Positions 11,848-22,469 of a stretch of DNA of 64,000 nt are shown here, piece by piece. Made by a program: the position numbers and the translations under genes. Each line of letters starts with the position of its first letter. The stretch's first letter is position 1. This DNA is from Marsupella aquatica (lineage: Eukaryota > Marchantiophyta): assembly GCA_973895155.1 (NCBI GenBank), contig OZ316891.1, positions 17,050,001-17,114,000 of the forward strand, read 5' to 3'. The notes beneath the pieces are model-generated. The model worked only from the letters and a program-made list of their open reading frames with translations. It did not search any database and was not told the origin of the DNA.

Positions 11848-13241
11848 TTGACTGACAAATTCTTCTGTAGACTTGGACAGGCCGTGGTGGAACCTTCCTG
11901 GATACTTGATGCAGACCGAATTAAGAGGATTTTGTCCAATGATCTAGAATACTACAAATCAATCATCGATGGGGCAAACTTCAAGAAGTTTGGGCAGGTG
12001 ATGCAGAAGACTCGAAAAGGATCGTGGTATTCCAAGAAAATGCCTCAAGAAGCACTTCTGTATATCTTATGCGAGAATAAGATTAAATCCTATTCTCGAC
12101 AATTCAAAATGGACATGGAGTCGGCTACCGCTCAGGGAAATCCTTGGTCTCGGGAAGAGACATCCAAACGACATGCGGTCATGATGAAAGAAGCAACGAA
12201 CGATTGGGCGATCAAGGTCTCAAAGATCACTCCCTTGTTGAGTCCAGAGTTTGAAGACTTCATGACAACCTGTGCTGAGATGTATTCGATGACCGAGGTG
12301 AACAAACGCGAGAAGAAACTGGATGCGGTTGTCTGTACCATGGATCGTGCCAGGTTATTTACAGCAGTCTCCGCCCTTGACCCCAAATTGAGGAGCACTT
12401 TGTTAGTAGCGCATTGCACGCCAGAGCTCAGGAAGCAGTTCTTTCATCCACAAAGTGTTAGTGATGACCCTGTGAAGCAGTGGTGCCACACTTGGCAAAC
12501 TTGGAATAGCGTGGAGGGAATTGCTATTGGTATGCTGTAGACTGCCCTCCAGAAAATCAGTGAAATAATTCCTTCCAATCGATTGGAGGAATGGAAGTGT
12601 GAGTCTTATGATTCACTCATTGAAATAGTGTGCAATGATTTCAAAAAATTTGGGGATGCAGTGAAAGGTAAGTTTTTCAATACAATGTGGATGTCCAAGT
12701 ACCCGGACAAGGAAGACTACACACTCAAGAATCAAAAGCGAGCGAAACGATATGTCTATCGTTTCTTCATGCACATGGAGATTGTGAAGCCTGACTATTT
12801 TTGGGCTTACCCAACTGCTTTCCAGAATTGGGTCATCTGCGCAGATGGAGACATTTTGGCCGAACTGTATTCGATGTATCCGGCTAAGGGTATACTTCCA
12901 CCGAGGAAATTGTCAGAGTGGGAGAGAATTCACTGCCCTTGGTATCTTGACACCGATAGATGGGATTCTCCTTTTGACGACACTGAGAAGGATGCTTTCC
13001 ATAAACTGTCTAAATCCCAAGTTCCGAGACAATTTGTCTCCGACATGAAGCAAGGAATTGAGGGAGACGTCAACTCGTCGACGACTGAGTTGCAAAAAAA
13101 ATGTGAAACCACAGTGGTTCATGTTGATCGAAGCCGAAAACCAAGAGCCAAAGCCAAGGCGGATGCCCCTGTGGCAAGTGCTAGTGCCAAGTCTGGGAAA
13201 AAACGTAAGCTACACCTCCTTTTTCCAACTTCCTTCTTTGT

Positions 13242-13327
13242 TAGCGCCTGGCGCTATCATGTGTCGTGAGTTTAATGTGTCATATTTCCCAAAATTAATG
13301 TGGGTGTTTGGTCAGCGCCTGGCGCTA
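13242..13327. promoter_or_regulatory. Palindrome copies 10-11, intron 2
   Basis: TAGCGCCTGGCGCTA at 13242-13256 and CAGCGCCTGGCGCTA at 13313-13327, both inside the 157-base intron 13205-13361. Confidence 0.9.
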
Positions 13328-14094
13328 ACACTCTTTCTGTGCTTGACACCATTTTGGGTAGGTGGTCGAAAATCTGATGCCGCCACGGATGACACAAAAG
13401 TCGATGCAACACCAGAAGTCTCTGAGGCCAACACTAGTGCCAATCCAGACCCCATCACCCCTGTTGAGAAGGGGAAGGTTATAGTTCCTGTGGATGCTAC
13501 AAGCACAAAGAAGAAGAAGAAAAGGACCGTCGATGTCTGGGAATCTTCGCGAGATAATGCTTCTGGGGCCGGTATCCAACGGGATGTGGGGACTTTCAAG
13601 ACCAAACTCGGAAGACACTGTATGGTTGAATCAAGCTTGGCAGAATTTATTGATAGTGCATTTAGTAAGGAAGAGAAGCCAGATTGGGTCTCAGACGCTG
13701 AGAAGTGGGGTAAGGATTTGATCAAATCGGGGTGTAGAGATAAAGGAATCATTCGAGGTGGGAAGGAACGATCATTTGGGGTGAATGCGGGTTTCATCTA
13801 TCTCCCAACTGGTTTGAAACCCACAATTGTTGACCGTCGGGTCCCGAAATGGAATGTCACAGATCACACAGCAGCCGAATCATTCTTTCGGGCGATGGAC
13901 CCTTTCCTTTCCGATGACGGAATGCTCGCTATCTTATACTCGGATGACCACGATCAGATTTCCCAGGTCATTTCTGCATGTCAGCAATCCAAGAAGTTCA
14001 TGTGCATCAATACGCACAACGTTTTCATGTCTGTCCCAATGTACAGATCCAAGACAGATGTCCAGGTAAATATTCTCTCTCAGTATAGCTATAC

Positions 14095-14109
14095 TAGCGC
14101 CCGGCGCTA
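14095..14109. promoter_or_regulatory. Palindrome copy 12, intron 3
   Basis: TAGCGCCCGGCGCTA inside the 98-base intron 14066-14163. With it, every intron of this gene carries at least one copy. Confidence 0.9.
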
Positions 14110-14869
14110 CTCTTTCTTTCTTAGGAGGTCTTCTCTCTTGAGTAAAAGATTTTTGAAATCCAGTTGGTTGGTCAACTTTTGCAAGTCTTCACTCTTAGAC
14201 TGGACATATTTTGTCGAGTTTCTTTTAAAGGAAAGGTCCCAAAGGATCCAAGATTCAAGCCATTATCTAGCGCTGAAGATCCTTCAATCTCGAACCTTAT
14301 TGGGCTACAATCTTTGAAGGAAGATCATTGTCCTGAACTCCATTTTATTGGGAATTCCCGACTGCCGGTTGGTTTTATGCAAACTGTCCTTGAACTCTTT
14401 ACAATACCTAAGGATATTGTAATTGATTGGACCGTCGGCTCAGGTAGTACGTTCATTGCTGGGGATTACTCGGGCCGTTTTGTCATCGGGTTAGAAAATC
14501 GTCTGGAGTTTGTTGAGACCGCTTTGAGGATTTTTTTGGACCTCATTTCTCCCAACCCTTTGGAGACACAACCTCCCCCTCCTCAAATAACCGGACGAAA
14601 AAAGAAAGATAGACTTAGATCTGTCCTCAACTTTGATTCGAACGAAGATGATGGGACGCCAGAAGATGATGTTCCTGAGGATGTCAATGACGGCGGGAAA
14701 GAGGAAACCCGACATGATGGGTCAACGGAGGACAGCGAAGAGTCTTCCGAGTAATTTTCGTCTCTCGTAAGCTCCTTTATCCTTTCAATTGTTGGCTAAT
14801 CTTCAATTCCGCCAGTTCTATCGGTTAAGTACTTACTTCCTCTTTCTCTTCTGCTTCTCTTTTGAGCAG

Positions 14870-15179
14870 GTCAGAATGGAACCAAAGAAAATGGTTTCAA
14901 CTCCGGAGGAAAGTGGCTCGAAATATAATCATCACTCCCGAGAAGCCGTTTGTATTGCCATCATACGCTGAGAACGTCGCGAGGAAGGTAGAGAAATTTA
15001 GAACGCTCTGCTGGGAAACAAAAGGACTTAGGCTTCTTAGGGGAGTAGACAGGAAGTTCATGAGGAACCCCTACGTAGATAATGTTTCTAGAAGCAAGTA
15101 TATTGATGATGAGGCAGAGTCGACCGACAGATCTCATAGCTCCCAGAATGAGAGCTCAGAATCTGACTCTGAAGGGTAG
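14870..15179 (+). CDS. Small basic/acidic ORF, possible extra 3' exon
   Basis: An open frame that begins at a strong splice acceptor (pyrimidine-rich tract then TTTTGAGCAG, 14860-14869) and ends with a stop at 15177. About 100 residues: a basic first half (SEWNQRKWFQLRRKVARN) and an acidic serine-rich tail (SSQNESSESDSEG). A good donor (GTAAGC) lies at 14768, after the TAA of the upstream gene, so this may be a separate product, an alternative 3' exon, or a 3'-UTR exon. No family recognised. Confidence 0.45.
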
Positions 15180-16232
15180 CAATTTTCTCCTCTCTCAGGT
15201 CAAACTTCCTCCCAACTGTACGAGTATGCCCTTGGTTTTTGTTAGCGCCGGGCGCTATTGAATTTATTAAAAATGAATTGAGTTTTAGGGATGTTGCCCC
15301 TTCCTTTCAATGGTTAATGTGGTCTTGAGTACCGTCCTTTGTGTGGGTTCCTCGGCTTGGTTAATTGGCGCCCGCCGCTACCCAAAAAACACGTCGGAAG
15401 CTTCCGTTTGTTATTTGTCGTTTCTGCCCTAGTGTCATTTGGCTTTCACTCGAAGACTGGTACCGACAAGAGGACCTATAACGATAAATCCAAGCCCCTT
15501 ATTGACATACTATTGTTTCTTTCAAAGTCCATTTCTCTTATTTTTCTCCTTCTTGATTCCATGGAAGGCCAGTTTATCAATGGCCCACGAGAGCATATGT
15601 CAACTTCCGATTAGATGGTTTCCACCAAGATCCAGATTGTCAGGACTCTGGGATTGATGATGAATGTCACTCTTCGAGATAGGACATTGTACGAGGAGGC
15701 ACCCACCGGGAGTGTTAGCGCCTGGCGCTAGTTACAATTGTTCTGGAAACTTTAGTGTTCCTAAGTAGAAATATTTGTACACCGAGGACAATATGTTTCA
15801 CTTAAATAAAAAATCTCGGGTTTCTTTTCTTTCAATTTCCCTTTAGAAGTTATGACTCAGATACCTTGGTTAAGTCCTACTTCCGTGCTTTGATATTGAA
15901 CTTAGACTATTATTAATGTTTGGTTTCTACTTGGATCTCAGCCTGAACATCAATCCTAGGTTCTCGTGATTTTCTGCACAAAGAATTGGAAGCAGCCGAC
16001 TCTAGTATTCGGCATGTTTGGGCGATTAATGTGTCATTATTTTGGGTTTTAACGCCCGGCGCTAGTATTCGGCATGATGCGTTTGTGATTATTTTTCCTG
16101 TAGACTCCCGACGCTAATATTTGGCATCGCATAATTATCAGTATTTTAGGAACGGATTTTTTTAATTTTGCCACAATACCAGGAGAAATGTGCTCCCAAA
16201 ACAGGAAATTTTGTTGTTACCAGTTCCTGTTA
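15180..16232. other. Right noncoding arm of the transposon
   Basis: AT-rich, no convincing ORF. It carries five palindrome copies and ends in the right terminal repeat. Confidence 0.7.
15243..16116. promoter_or_regulatory. Palindrome copies 13-17, right arm
   Basis: TAGCGCCGGGCGCTA at 15243-15257, the diverged TGGCGCCCGCCGCTA at 15366-15380, TAGCGCCTGGCGCTA at 15716-15730, TAACGCCCGGCGCTA at 16050-16064 and a weak ACTCCCGACGCTA at 16104-16116. The last two sit in a local duplication around GTATTCGGCAT. Confidence 0.8.
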
Positions 16233-16281
16233 TATTTTGCTGTTTGCTGTTTACTGCCTTTTGTAAACACCTCCTGGTAGC
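16225..16281. repeat. Right terminal repeat and target duplication
   Basis: Reading inward from 16272 the minus strand gives AGGTGTTTACAAAAGGCAG then TAAACAGCAAACAGC, matching the left end's CAGCAAACAGGCAAACAGG with small gaps. CCTGGTAGC at 16273-16281 repeats 5642-5650. Confidence 0.85.
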
Positions 16282-17064
16282 CGCTTCCACAACTAGGCGC
16301 CGCTCTCGAATAAAATTGTCTACGGAAGGAACCTTGCTTTCCGTCCGCCAAGCTTCCGGATTTATAAACCAACACAAATGGCGTAAACCCCGTCGCCAAA
16401 TGCTTGGTCAAGTTATACCTAAACTCGGCCATCGTTAAGTGCTTTGCCCAATCCTTTTGATTGGTCGTCACAAAGTGACGCAAGTAGTCCTCCACGATAC
16501 CATTAACCCGTTCCGTTTGGCCATCTGTCTTGTGATGATACGCTCATCCCCTGGCCAGGTCCGTTCCGGATAACCGGAACAACGCCTTCCAAAAATGGCC
16601 CGTGAACTTGGTATCATGATCGGACAGGATATGCAACGGCAATCCCCATTGTCGGAAGACATTGTCAAACACTAGACCGGCAACCTCTTGGGCCGAAGTA
16701 GGCAAGAAATACACCATCTTGGAAAATGATCCACGATGGTCAAGATGGAGTTACAGCCGTGGGACTCAGGTAACCCAACAATGAAGTCCATGGAGATAGA
16801 CTCCCATGGAGCCGCAACTACTGGCAAGGGTTGCAACAGTCCTCCTTTTGCCCTATAGACCGTTTGGTTCTTTTGGCATGAGTAACAACTTTGCACGTGT
16901 TGAAGGACCGATTGCTTCATTCCAGCCAATACACATCTCGCGACATGCTGCGATACATAGCGGCTTGTCCTCCATGCCCTCCCCAGGGCTAGTCGTGGTA
17001 CTTTTGCAGAACCTCTAACCTTAGAGACTCTGGTATGTACACACGCCTCTGCTTGTATCACCAT
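16282..17064 (-). pseudogene. Chromovirus integrase, zinc finger and catalytic core
   Basis: Minus-strand integrase split from its C-terminus by the transposon. A zinc-binding HHCC end (SCYSCQKNQ) is followed by the core: SISMDFIVGLPES carries the first Asp, and GIVEDYLRHF the Glu. The core is broken by frame changes around 16500-16670. AEFRYNLTKHLATGFTPFVL is the usual C-terminal end of the core. Confidence 0.88.
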
Positions 17065-17228
17065 AACTGAACATTATGCATCGTATCCAACCCCAATGAT
17101 ACATGCCTTACCTTGCCTTGGCTACCCCCATTGCTTTGCCATTCCTTAGCTAACCTGTCATCCCCATACGCCGCGGCCAGAACCTTTGGCCACTCGGATT
17201 TGAGCATCGTGATCCCATTGACACGATG

Positions 17229-18907
17229 TTAGTCCTTACGCGATAACGCATCCGCTGCCGTATTTGTCTTCCCTGGAACGTGGCGGACTTCAAAATCAAA
17301 ATCCGCCAAGAACATCTGCCAGCGCATTTCCTTGGGGTTCAGTCTTGGCTTAGAACTGAAATACCCGGCCGACGAGCTATCTGTGTGGATTACCACTTTG
17401 GGACCGTTCTTAAGGTAAATCTCCCACTTCTTCAACGCATAGATCACAACATACATTTCCCTTTCCGGTGTGATCCAATGATTTTCCAACTTACATGACT
17501 CAAAGGCCACAGGACGCCCATCTTGGCAAAGACAGGCGCCAATGGCGTAATCACTTGCATGTGTCCAAATCTCGAACGGTTTCCCATCTTAGGTAACTTT
17601 AGAACCAGCGGCGTTATCATTAGCCACTTAAGTTCCAGGAATGCTAACTCGCAATCCTGAGTCCACACAAACACTTTGTTTTTCAATGTTAGCGCGTTTA
17701 GGGGCCTCGCGATCCTTGCATAGTCTTTCATGTATCTTCGATAGAACTCCGTAAATCCTAAGAAGGCTCTAACCTGCCTTACATTGGACGGGCGCTCCCA
17801 TTCTTTGATCTCCTTAAGCTTGTCCTGACTAGGCGTAATCCCTTCCAGGGTAAAGGTATGGCTGAGGAACTGAATCTTGTTCATCGCAAACTTGCACTTG
17901 CTAGGTTTAGCAAAGAGACAAGCCTTACAAAGGCGAGAGAACACTTCTCTGAGCAACTGCTCATGTTCCTCCAACGTTTTTGAGTAGATTAGGATGTCGT
18001 CAATAAAGACGACCACTCCTTGGTCCAACAAGTCATGAAAGATGGTATTCATCATCTTCATGAACATTGCGGTTGCATTACACAACCCAAACGGCATAAC
18101 CAAAAACTCATAGGATCCGAACCTTGTGCGCATTGCGGTCTTATACTCGTCTCCCTTAGCCATGCGGATCTGGTAATACCCAGACCGCAAGTCCACCTTT
18201 GAAAACTTCTTAGCTCCGGAGAGGCAATCGAAGAGGTCATCCATATGAGGTAACGGGTACTTGTTCTTTATCATTTGCTTATTGAGTGCCTGGTAATCTG
18301 CGCACAATCTCAAAGTACCATCCTTTTTGGACAAAAACAGTGTGGGCGCCCCGTAAGGACTCTTACTAGGGCAAATGAACCCTTGGTCAATCAACTCTTC
18401 CAAGGCGTTCTTCAACATTATTCGCTCGTTCAGGTTCAAACGATAAGGAGCTTTAGCCTGAGGAGCCGATCCCGGCTCCAACTCAACTTGGTGATCCACT
18501 TCTCTCCTCGGGGGTAAACCTTTAGGTAGCTTCTGCGAGAGCATGTCGTTGAATTCCTCTAAAATTTCAGGAATTCGACCGCAGTCAGGCCTGACCTTAG
18601 CTGACTTGACCTTTGGCTGCGAAACAGCCTCCTTAGTTGGGTGGAGATGAAAGAAGAAACATTCATGTCCACCCTTGAAGTCTTTCCACCATTGCTTTGC
18701 CGATACACACGGAGACAACCATGACACTTTACTTACTTTGAGAAATCTTTCTTTATTTTTGGTAACTTCGTGTACAACGATGGGCTCACCACCCTTATTG
18801 GGAAAATGGAGCACCTCACCCCCCGGTTTCAAGGTAATATTGTGCTTTGTGAGATAACCTACCGACAAAATGAAGTCTACGGCTAGACCGTCTAGAACGT
18901 AGAACAT
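17229..18907 (-). pseudogene. Chromovirus reverse transcriptase and RNase H
   Basis: Minus-strand RT frame with LRLCADYQALNK, KVDLRSGYYQIRM, FGLCNATAMF and the catalytic box VVFIDDILIYSK (17990-18013). It makes the element's cDNA. The connection (SHTFTLEGITPSQDKL) and the first part of RNase H (WTQDCELAFLEL) follow. RNase H is then frameshifted near 17500 and continues in the frame 17510-17229, with the WEIYLKNGPKVVIHTDSSS and NTAADALSRKD motifs. Confidence 0.92.
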
Positions 18908-18949
18908 CTCCTGACTAACAAAATTTTGTTGCTCGCCTATGACCTCTAC

Positions 18950-20696
18950 TCAAAGTCTATGTACCACTCTCGACACTATCCCCTTTGTGTCGTTGGAAAA
19001 CTTGCACACTAACGGTTGTAGCAACTCTTGCACGTCCACCCCAAGACGTGTTGTCGCCTGCCCACTTATGAAGCAGGCGGTCGCGCTTGTATCCACCAAC
19101 GCAACACCCAGACTACCGTTAGAAGTGACATTCACAAAAATCAGTTTTTCAGGATCCATTGTCTTAACCTTAGGTATCTTCTCTTGCAACAACCCCCTCT
19201 CTCCGGCAGGAACATCCCCTATAGGGACTTTGTCAGCTACTAAGGGTTTGGTTAGAGCGATACTTACCTTAATGCTCTTCTGCCCTCCACCATCTCCGCT
19301 CGGCTTGCCACCTTTCGTGGAACAATCCTTACTTTGATGGCCCATGACACCACATGTGAAGCACAAACCTTCAGCCCGCCTTTGCTCCATGGTTGCCTGC
19401 TTCTTTGCTTTTTGGGCCGATGAGGCTCCTTTCTTGAAGTTGTCGGCCTTCCGGTTTTGCTTAGCTTCTCCATTCAGGGGCTAAGAATCCGAACCACCGC
19501 CCCCCGCCCCCTCAGGTTGCTTACGCTTATTCCCAAACCTTTCGCTTTCCCAGCTTTCCCAGCTTCCCCCTCGGATCCCTTGCCACCCACCTTCACCAAG
19601 TCCGTTCGGTTGTTCACCAACATAGTGGCCTTGTCAAAGGCGTCAGAAAGTGTTTTGAACTCATGACACTTTTCCTGCAACTTTTCCCTTAGCAACGGCG
19701 GGAGCTTCACGATAAAGTTGTGAAGCTGTGTATGCAGGGTCTCTTGTCCTGTCGGGATACACGCCAACTGATTCTAGTAATAAGTGATGAACTTTTGGAT
19801 ATCACCCCTGAAGCTCATCTCCGTTACACATTTTTGAGCGTGCCGCTCTGGGTACTTAGTGGTGGCATGAGCACAGAGACTCTCAACCAGGTTTTCCCAA
19901 GTTAACGGCAAGGAGGAGTCCTCTCGCGACTTCTTCCATGACTTGTACCAAGTCAAGGCATAGTCCTTCAGGTAAGGAGCGGTTGCGGTAGCCCAAGTGG
20001 AACGCTCAATGCACGCTTGGAGATGAATCTCCATCGTGGAGAGCCAACTCAAGAACTTTTGTCCACTTTGTTTGTAGGCCCCATCATAAGTTGGAGGAGT
20101 CGGTAGCTAGTTCACTTGGAACATACTTCGTCCAACTACCATTCCCCCCTCAAGACACGACGCACTCTGACTACCCAAACTAAGTAAGTACTTAATCTGG
20201 GCCCCCTTGTTGTGTTCCAACTCCTCATAGATGAGTCGTTGGTCTTGAGTCAACGGACCCAGACCGTCGTCAGCGGCCGGGCCCTTGCGGTTGTATGAGG
20301 ACGGTCCTCCAACCGTCGTTCCTTTGCGGGCCACCTGTCCTTAGGTTCTCTTGTGGATTTTGGTGATACCCCCCGTGTCTTGCAAGCACCATGACCTCCC
20401 GGGACTGAGGTATCACCTGCGTCATCCTGGTTTTGCTTGGTCAAATTATCCACGATGACGTCCGGCTTGACATCATCCTTTGGTTCCGCATTCAACCCTC
20501 TCAAGGTTGGGATCAGTTCCTCCTCTGGGTCCTGACCCTCTTTCTCTATTTCGGCTTCAGCCTCGTCGTCGCTTCCTTCTACGTCGGAGTCGTCGTCATC
20601 CAACCCATCCTCTGAAGGATTAGCCACCTCCTTCCCTTTAAGTCGACGGCGCTCTACACTTGACGTGTTCGCCGCAGCGGTCAACGGTTTGGCCAT
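18950..20696 (-). pseudogene. Chromovirus gag and protease
   Basis: Minus-strand gag starting at ATG 20696 (MAKPLTAAANTSS). It has an acidic N-terminus, the capsid-like segment (TWYKSWKKSREDS, FITYYQNQLACIP by position), and one zinc knuckle, CFTCGVMGHQSKDC, near 19370. A protease-like stretch follows (LGVALVDTSATACFISGQ), with DTS where DSG/DTG is expected. Frameshifts near 20250-20334 and 19470, and in-frame stops at 20107-20109, 19774-19776 and 18950-18952, break it. The stops are one C-to-T step from CAG or CGA. Confidence 0.88.
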
Positions 20697-20961
20697 TGCG
20701 TCTTCTTCGTCCTACTTATAACGTTTGTCTAGGGAAGTTGACCCGTCCTCCTTCTATTCATCTTGAACTTGGGCTCTCCCCTTGGTGGGGGGAGCCTGTT
20801 TGCCACTCTTTGATTGAGTGTTTTTAGCCATGTTCCCAGTGCCCGAATCTGCCCGCAGTCAACCCGCCGGGCACGTTGAAGCACTAAGTCCCCGCAAAAA
20901 TCCGTTAAGATTTTTGGATTCCGACTTAGCACAACCCCGGCCCGGTGTCTATGCCAGCAAT

Positions 20962-20974
20962 CGTTCTGATACCA
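20962..20974 (-). other. Primer binding site, initiator tRNA-Met type
   Basis: On the minus strand TGGTATCAGAACG begins two bases after the 5' LTR ends. It matches the TGGTATCAGAGC site used by most plant LTR elements except for the penultimate bases. Confidence 0.88.
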
Positions 20975-20976
20975 CA

Positions 20977-22469
20977 AGTGGTGGACCTTGCCACCCAGCG
21001 CCCTCACCAATCCCAGCACTCGCGCCTAAGTGCCCTTGGTGCCCAAACGCTTCCATAGAATACCTTGAGCAAGCACCCTAGTGCCTCTTGCACCACCAGC
21101 GGCCCCTCCCATACGAAGCTGCACTTGCTCACCTACACAACCGCTACTCAACGGTCCTCACTGTCTGCACAAGCAACCAAGCACCTCGGTAAGTACCCCT
21201 TTAGGATCTAGAACTCGCCAAGTCTAGCATCCTAACTCAAGCTCAAAATACGTTGGTAAATAGGTTAGCTATAGGTCCCCCCGATGCCATAAGCCGGAAC
21301 CAGAACCCACGCCCACTGTTCGTCCAGAACAGCTCCTTCCTTGGGCGCGGCCCGGGTTCCCCCTCATACCTATCCATCACCAACTGACCGCCCTGACCTC
21401 AGGACATGCTCATGGCCCAAATAGCGTAGCTTGTCCTAAAGGTTGTCCCAAGCTTGTCCCAACACGCCGAGACCAGAACGGCCCCGACTCTAGCAACCGC
21501 ACCTGGTTTGCCCCACTGGTGGTCTAGGGGCCAAGCACCCTTGGAACTCAGCCTCCACACCTACTTGGCCTTACCTCCCCAATGCAAGCTCCCTTGGGAG
21601 ACTGAACGCGGCTTGGCTGCTGTTCGGCAAGATTTGACAAGCGGGCGAGCTAACACCCGCAAACCACAAGAACCTACGGCATCCCCAGACCCAGATGAGC
21701 TCAAGAGGGCGTAGCCCTCTTCAAGAACTTTCCAACGCACCTAAGAAGTCCTCCAACAAACTTCTTGTTGGGAAGATATCGCGATTTCTGTTTGGCGGTT
21801 TCCCTTAGTGTCGCGACCGCCGCGGCTCACGACTTTGGCTCGCCCTTAGCCCCCAGGGAGACACCACTCCCCTTATATATGCTTCTGGAGACCTGTCATC
21901 CTTGGACCAGCTTTGGTCCCTAAACATTTGGCCCCCAACCCGGATCCCATCGCGCATAATGGGCGCGCCACCAATTGGCAACGCCCATAACTTTCTTGAT
22001 AGGCATCCGCAAGCGGAGTGCCTTAGCCCGTTGTGACCGGCTGACCCAGTGCTCATGCCTAGGCCCTCAGGTCTGATCGCCGCTCGGGGCCCCTGACCAG
22101 CCCAACCCGGATCGGGCCACAACTTGTGCCCCAAGCGTCCGTTGCCAATGGCGTCAACTCCATTGGCCTTGGGCCCAAGAGGAGCTCACTCCCAAGCCCT
22201 CAAAACTCAAAGTCCATCCAGAGGTCCGGACGTCCATCCTTGAGTGCGGCCCATTTCCCCTTGACCTGACCAGCCATCGGCTAGTCCAAGTCCTTAGTGT
22301 GTGCCCCCAGCTTGGCTCCTTGCCTCGCTAGTGCCACGTCTCATTGCCCACAAGTCTCCCTATGCTAAGTCCTCCCTGGATAGCCTATCCGGGCCTGGAC
22401 CATAAGGGATCTCAATGTCGGAGTCAGCGATGCCGGAGCTAAGTGTTAAGGCAGTGGAGTTCCGCGACT
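20977..22469 (-). repeat. Chromovirus 5' LTR
   Basis: Direct repeat of 3199-4678, about 1,493 bp. The small length difference comes from short indels, for example an extra copy-like AGGTTGTCCCAAGCTTGTCC near 21440. Followed by target duplication ATAGG. Confidence 0.93.

Larger units (their letters stand above)
11027..14754 (+). pseudogene. ParB-like / beta-type DNA methyltransferase-like fusion protein
   Basis: Four exons (11027-11778, 11871-13204, 13362-14065, 14164-14754) joined by GT-AG introns of 92, 157 and 98 bases; about 1,126 residues. Residues ~100-235 look like a ParB/sulfiredoxin domain, with IEKLKDSFRSTGY followed by FYIFDGNHRLYTW near residue 202 (the GxxR box of ParB). A helical middle region and a lysine-rich linker (KSGKKRGRKSD, KKKKKR; likely nuclear signal) follow. 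The C-terminus resembles N4/N6 methyltransferases in beta order: a motif-IV position reading GFIYLPTG, then PVGFMQTVLELFTIPKDIV leading to DWTVGSGSTFIAG (~1017), the SAM loop. The DPPY catalytic box is missing, so it probably does not methylate. An in-frame TAG at 12538-12540 breaks it. Role unknown; DNA binding at the element's palindromes is my inference. Confidence 0.72.
5651..16272. mobile_element. MULE-like DNA transposon carrying a ParB-methyltransferase-like gene
   Basis: A 10,622-bp element inserted in chromovirus integrase. The 9-bp duplication CCTGGTAGC lies at 5642-5650 and 16273-16281, and 8-11 bp duplications are typical of the Mutator superfamily. The termini are diverged inverted repeats: the left CAGCAAACAGGCAAACAGG aligns with CAGTAAACAGCAAACAGC read inward from the right. 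It carries a minus-strand transposase (6250-10067), a 959-bp divergent promoter, a plus-strand ParB/methyltransferase-like gene (11027-14754) and a small downstream ORF. Seventeen copies of a palindrome sit in the noncoding parts. Both genes carry premature stops, so this copy is probably not autonomous. A short relative lies at 26176-26545. Confidence 0.9.
3199..22469 (-). mobile_element. Ty3-type chromovirus, minus strand, split by a DNA transposon
   Basis: A full-length LTR retrotransposon on the minus strand, bounded by LTRs at 3199-4678 and 20977-22469 and flanked by a 5-bp target duplication ATAGG (3194-3198 and 22470-22474). In its own direction the order is LTR, iMet-type primer site, gag with one zinc knuckle, protease, reverse transcriptase, RNase H, integrase with chromodomain, polypurine tract, LTR, which is the chromovirus order. 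LTR ends read AGT...ACT rather than TG...CA. The two LTRs are still clearly similar but carry many substitutions, so the copy is not young. All ORFs are broken. The DNA transposon 5651-16272 landed in integrase after this element was in place. Confidence 0.92.

Noticed and set aside
20962-20974. tRNA gene fragment at TGGTATCAGAACG
   Set aside because: Position directly after the LTR identifies it as a primer binding site; no cloverleaf around it.
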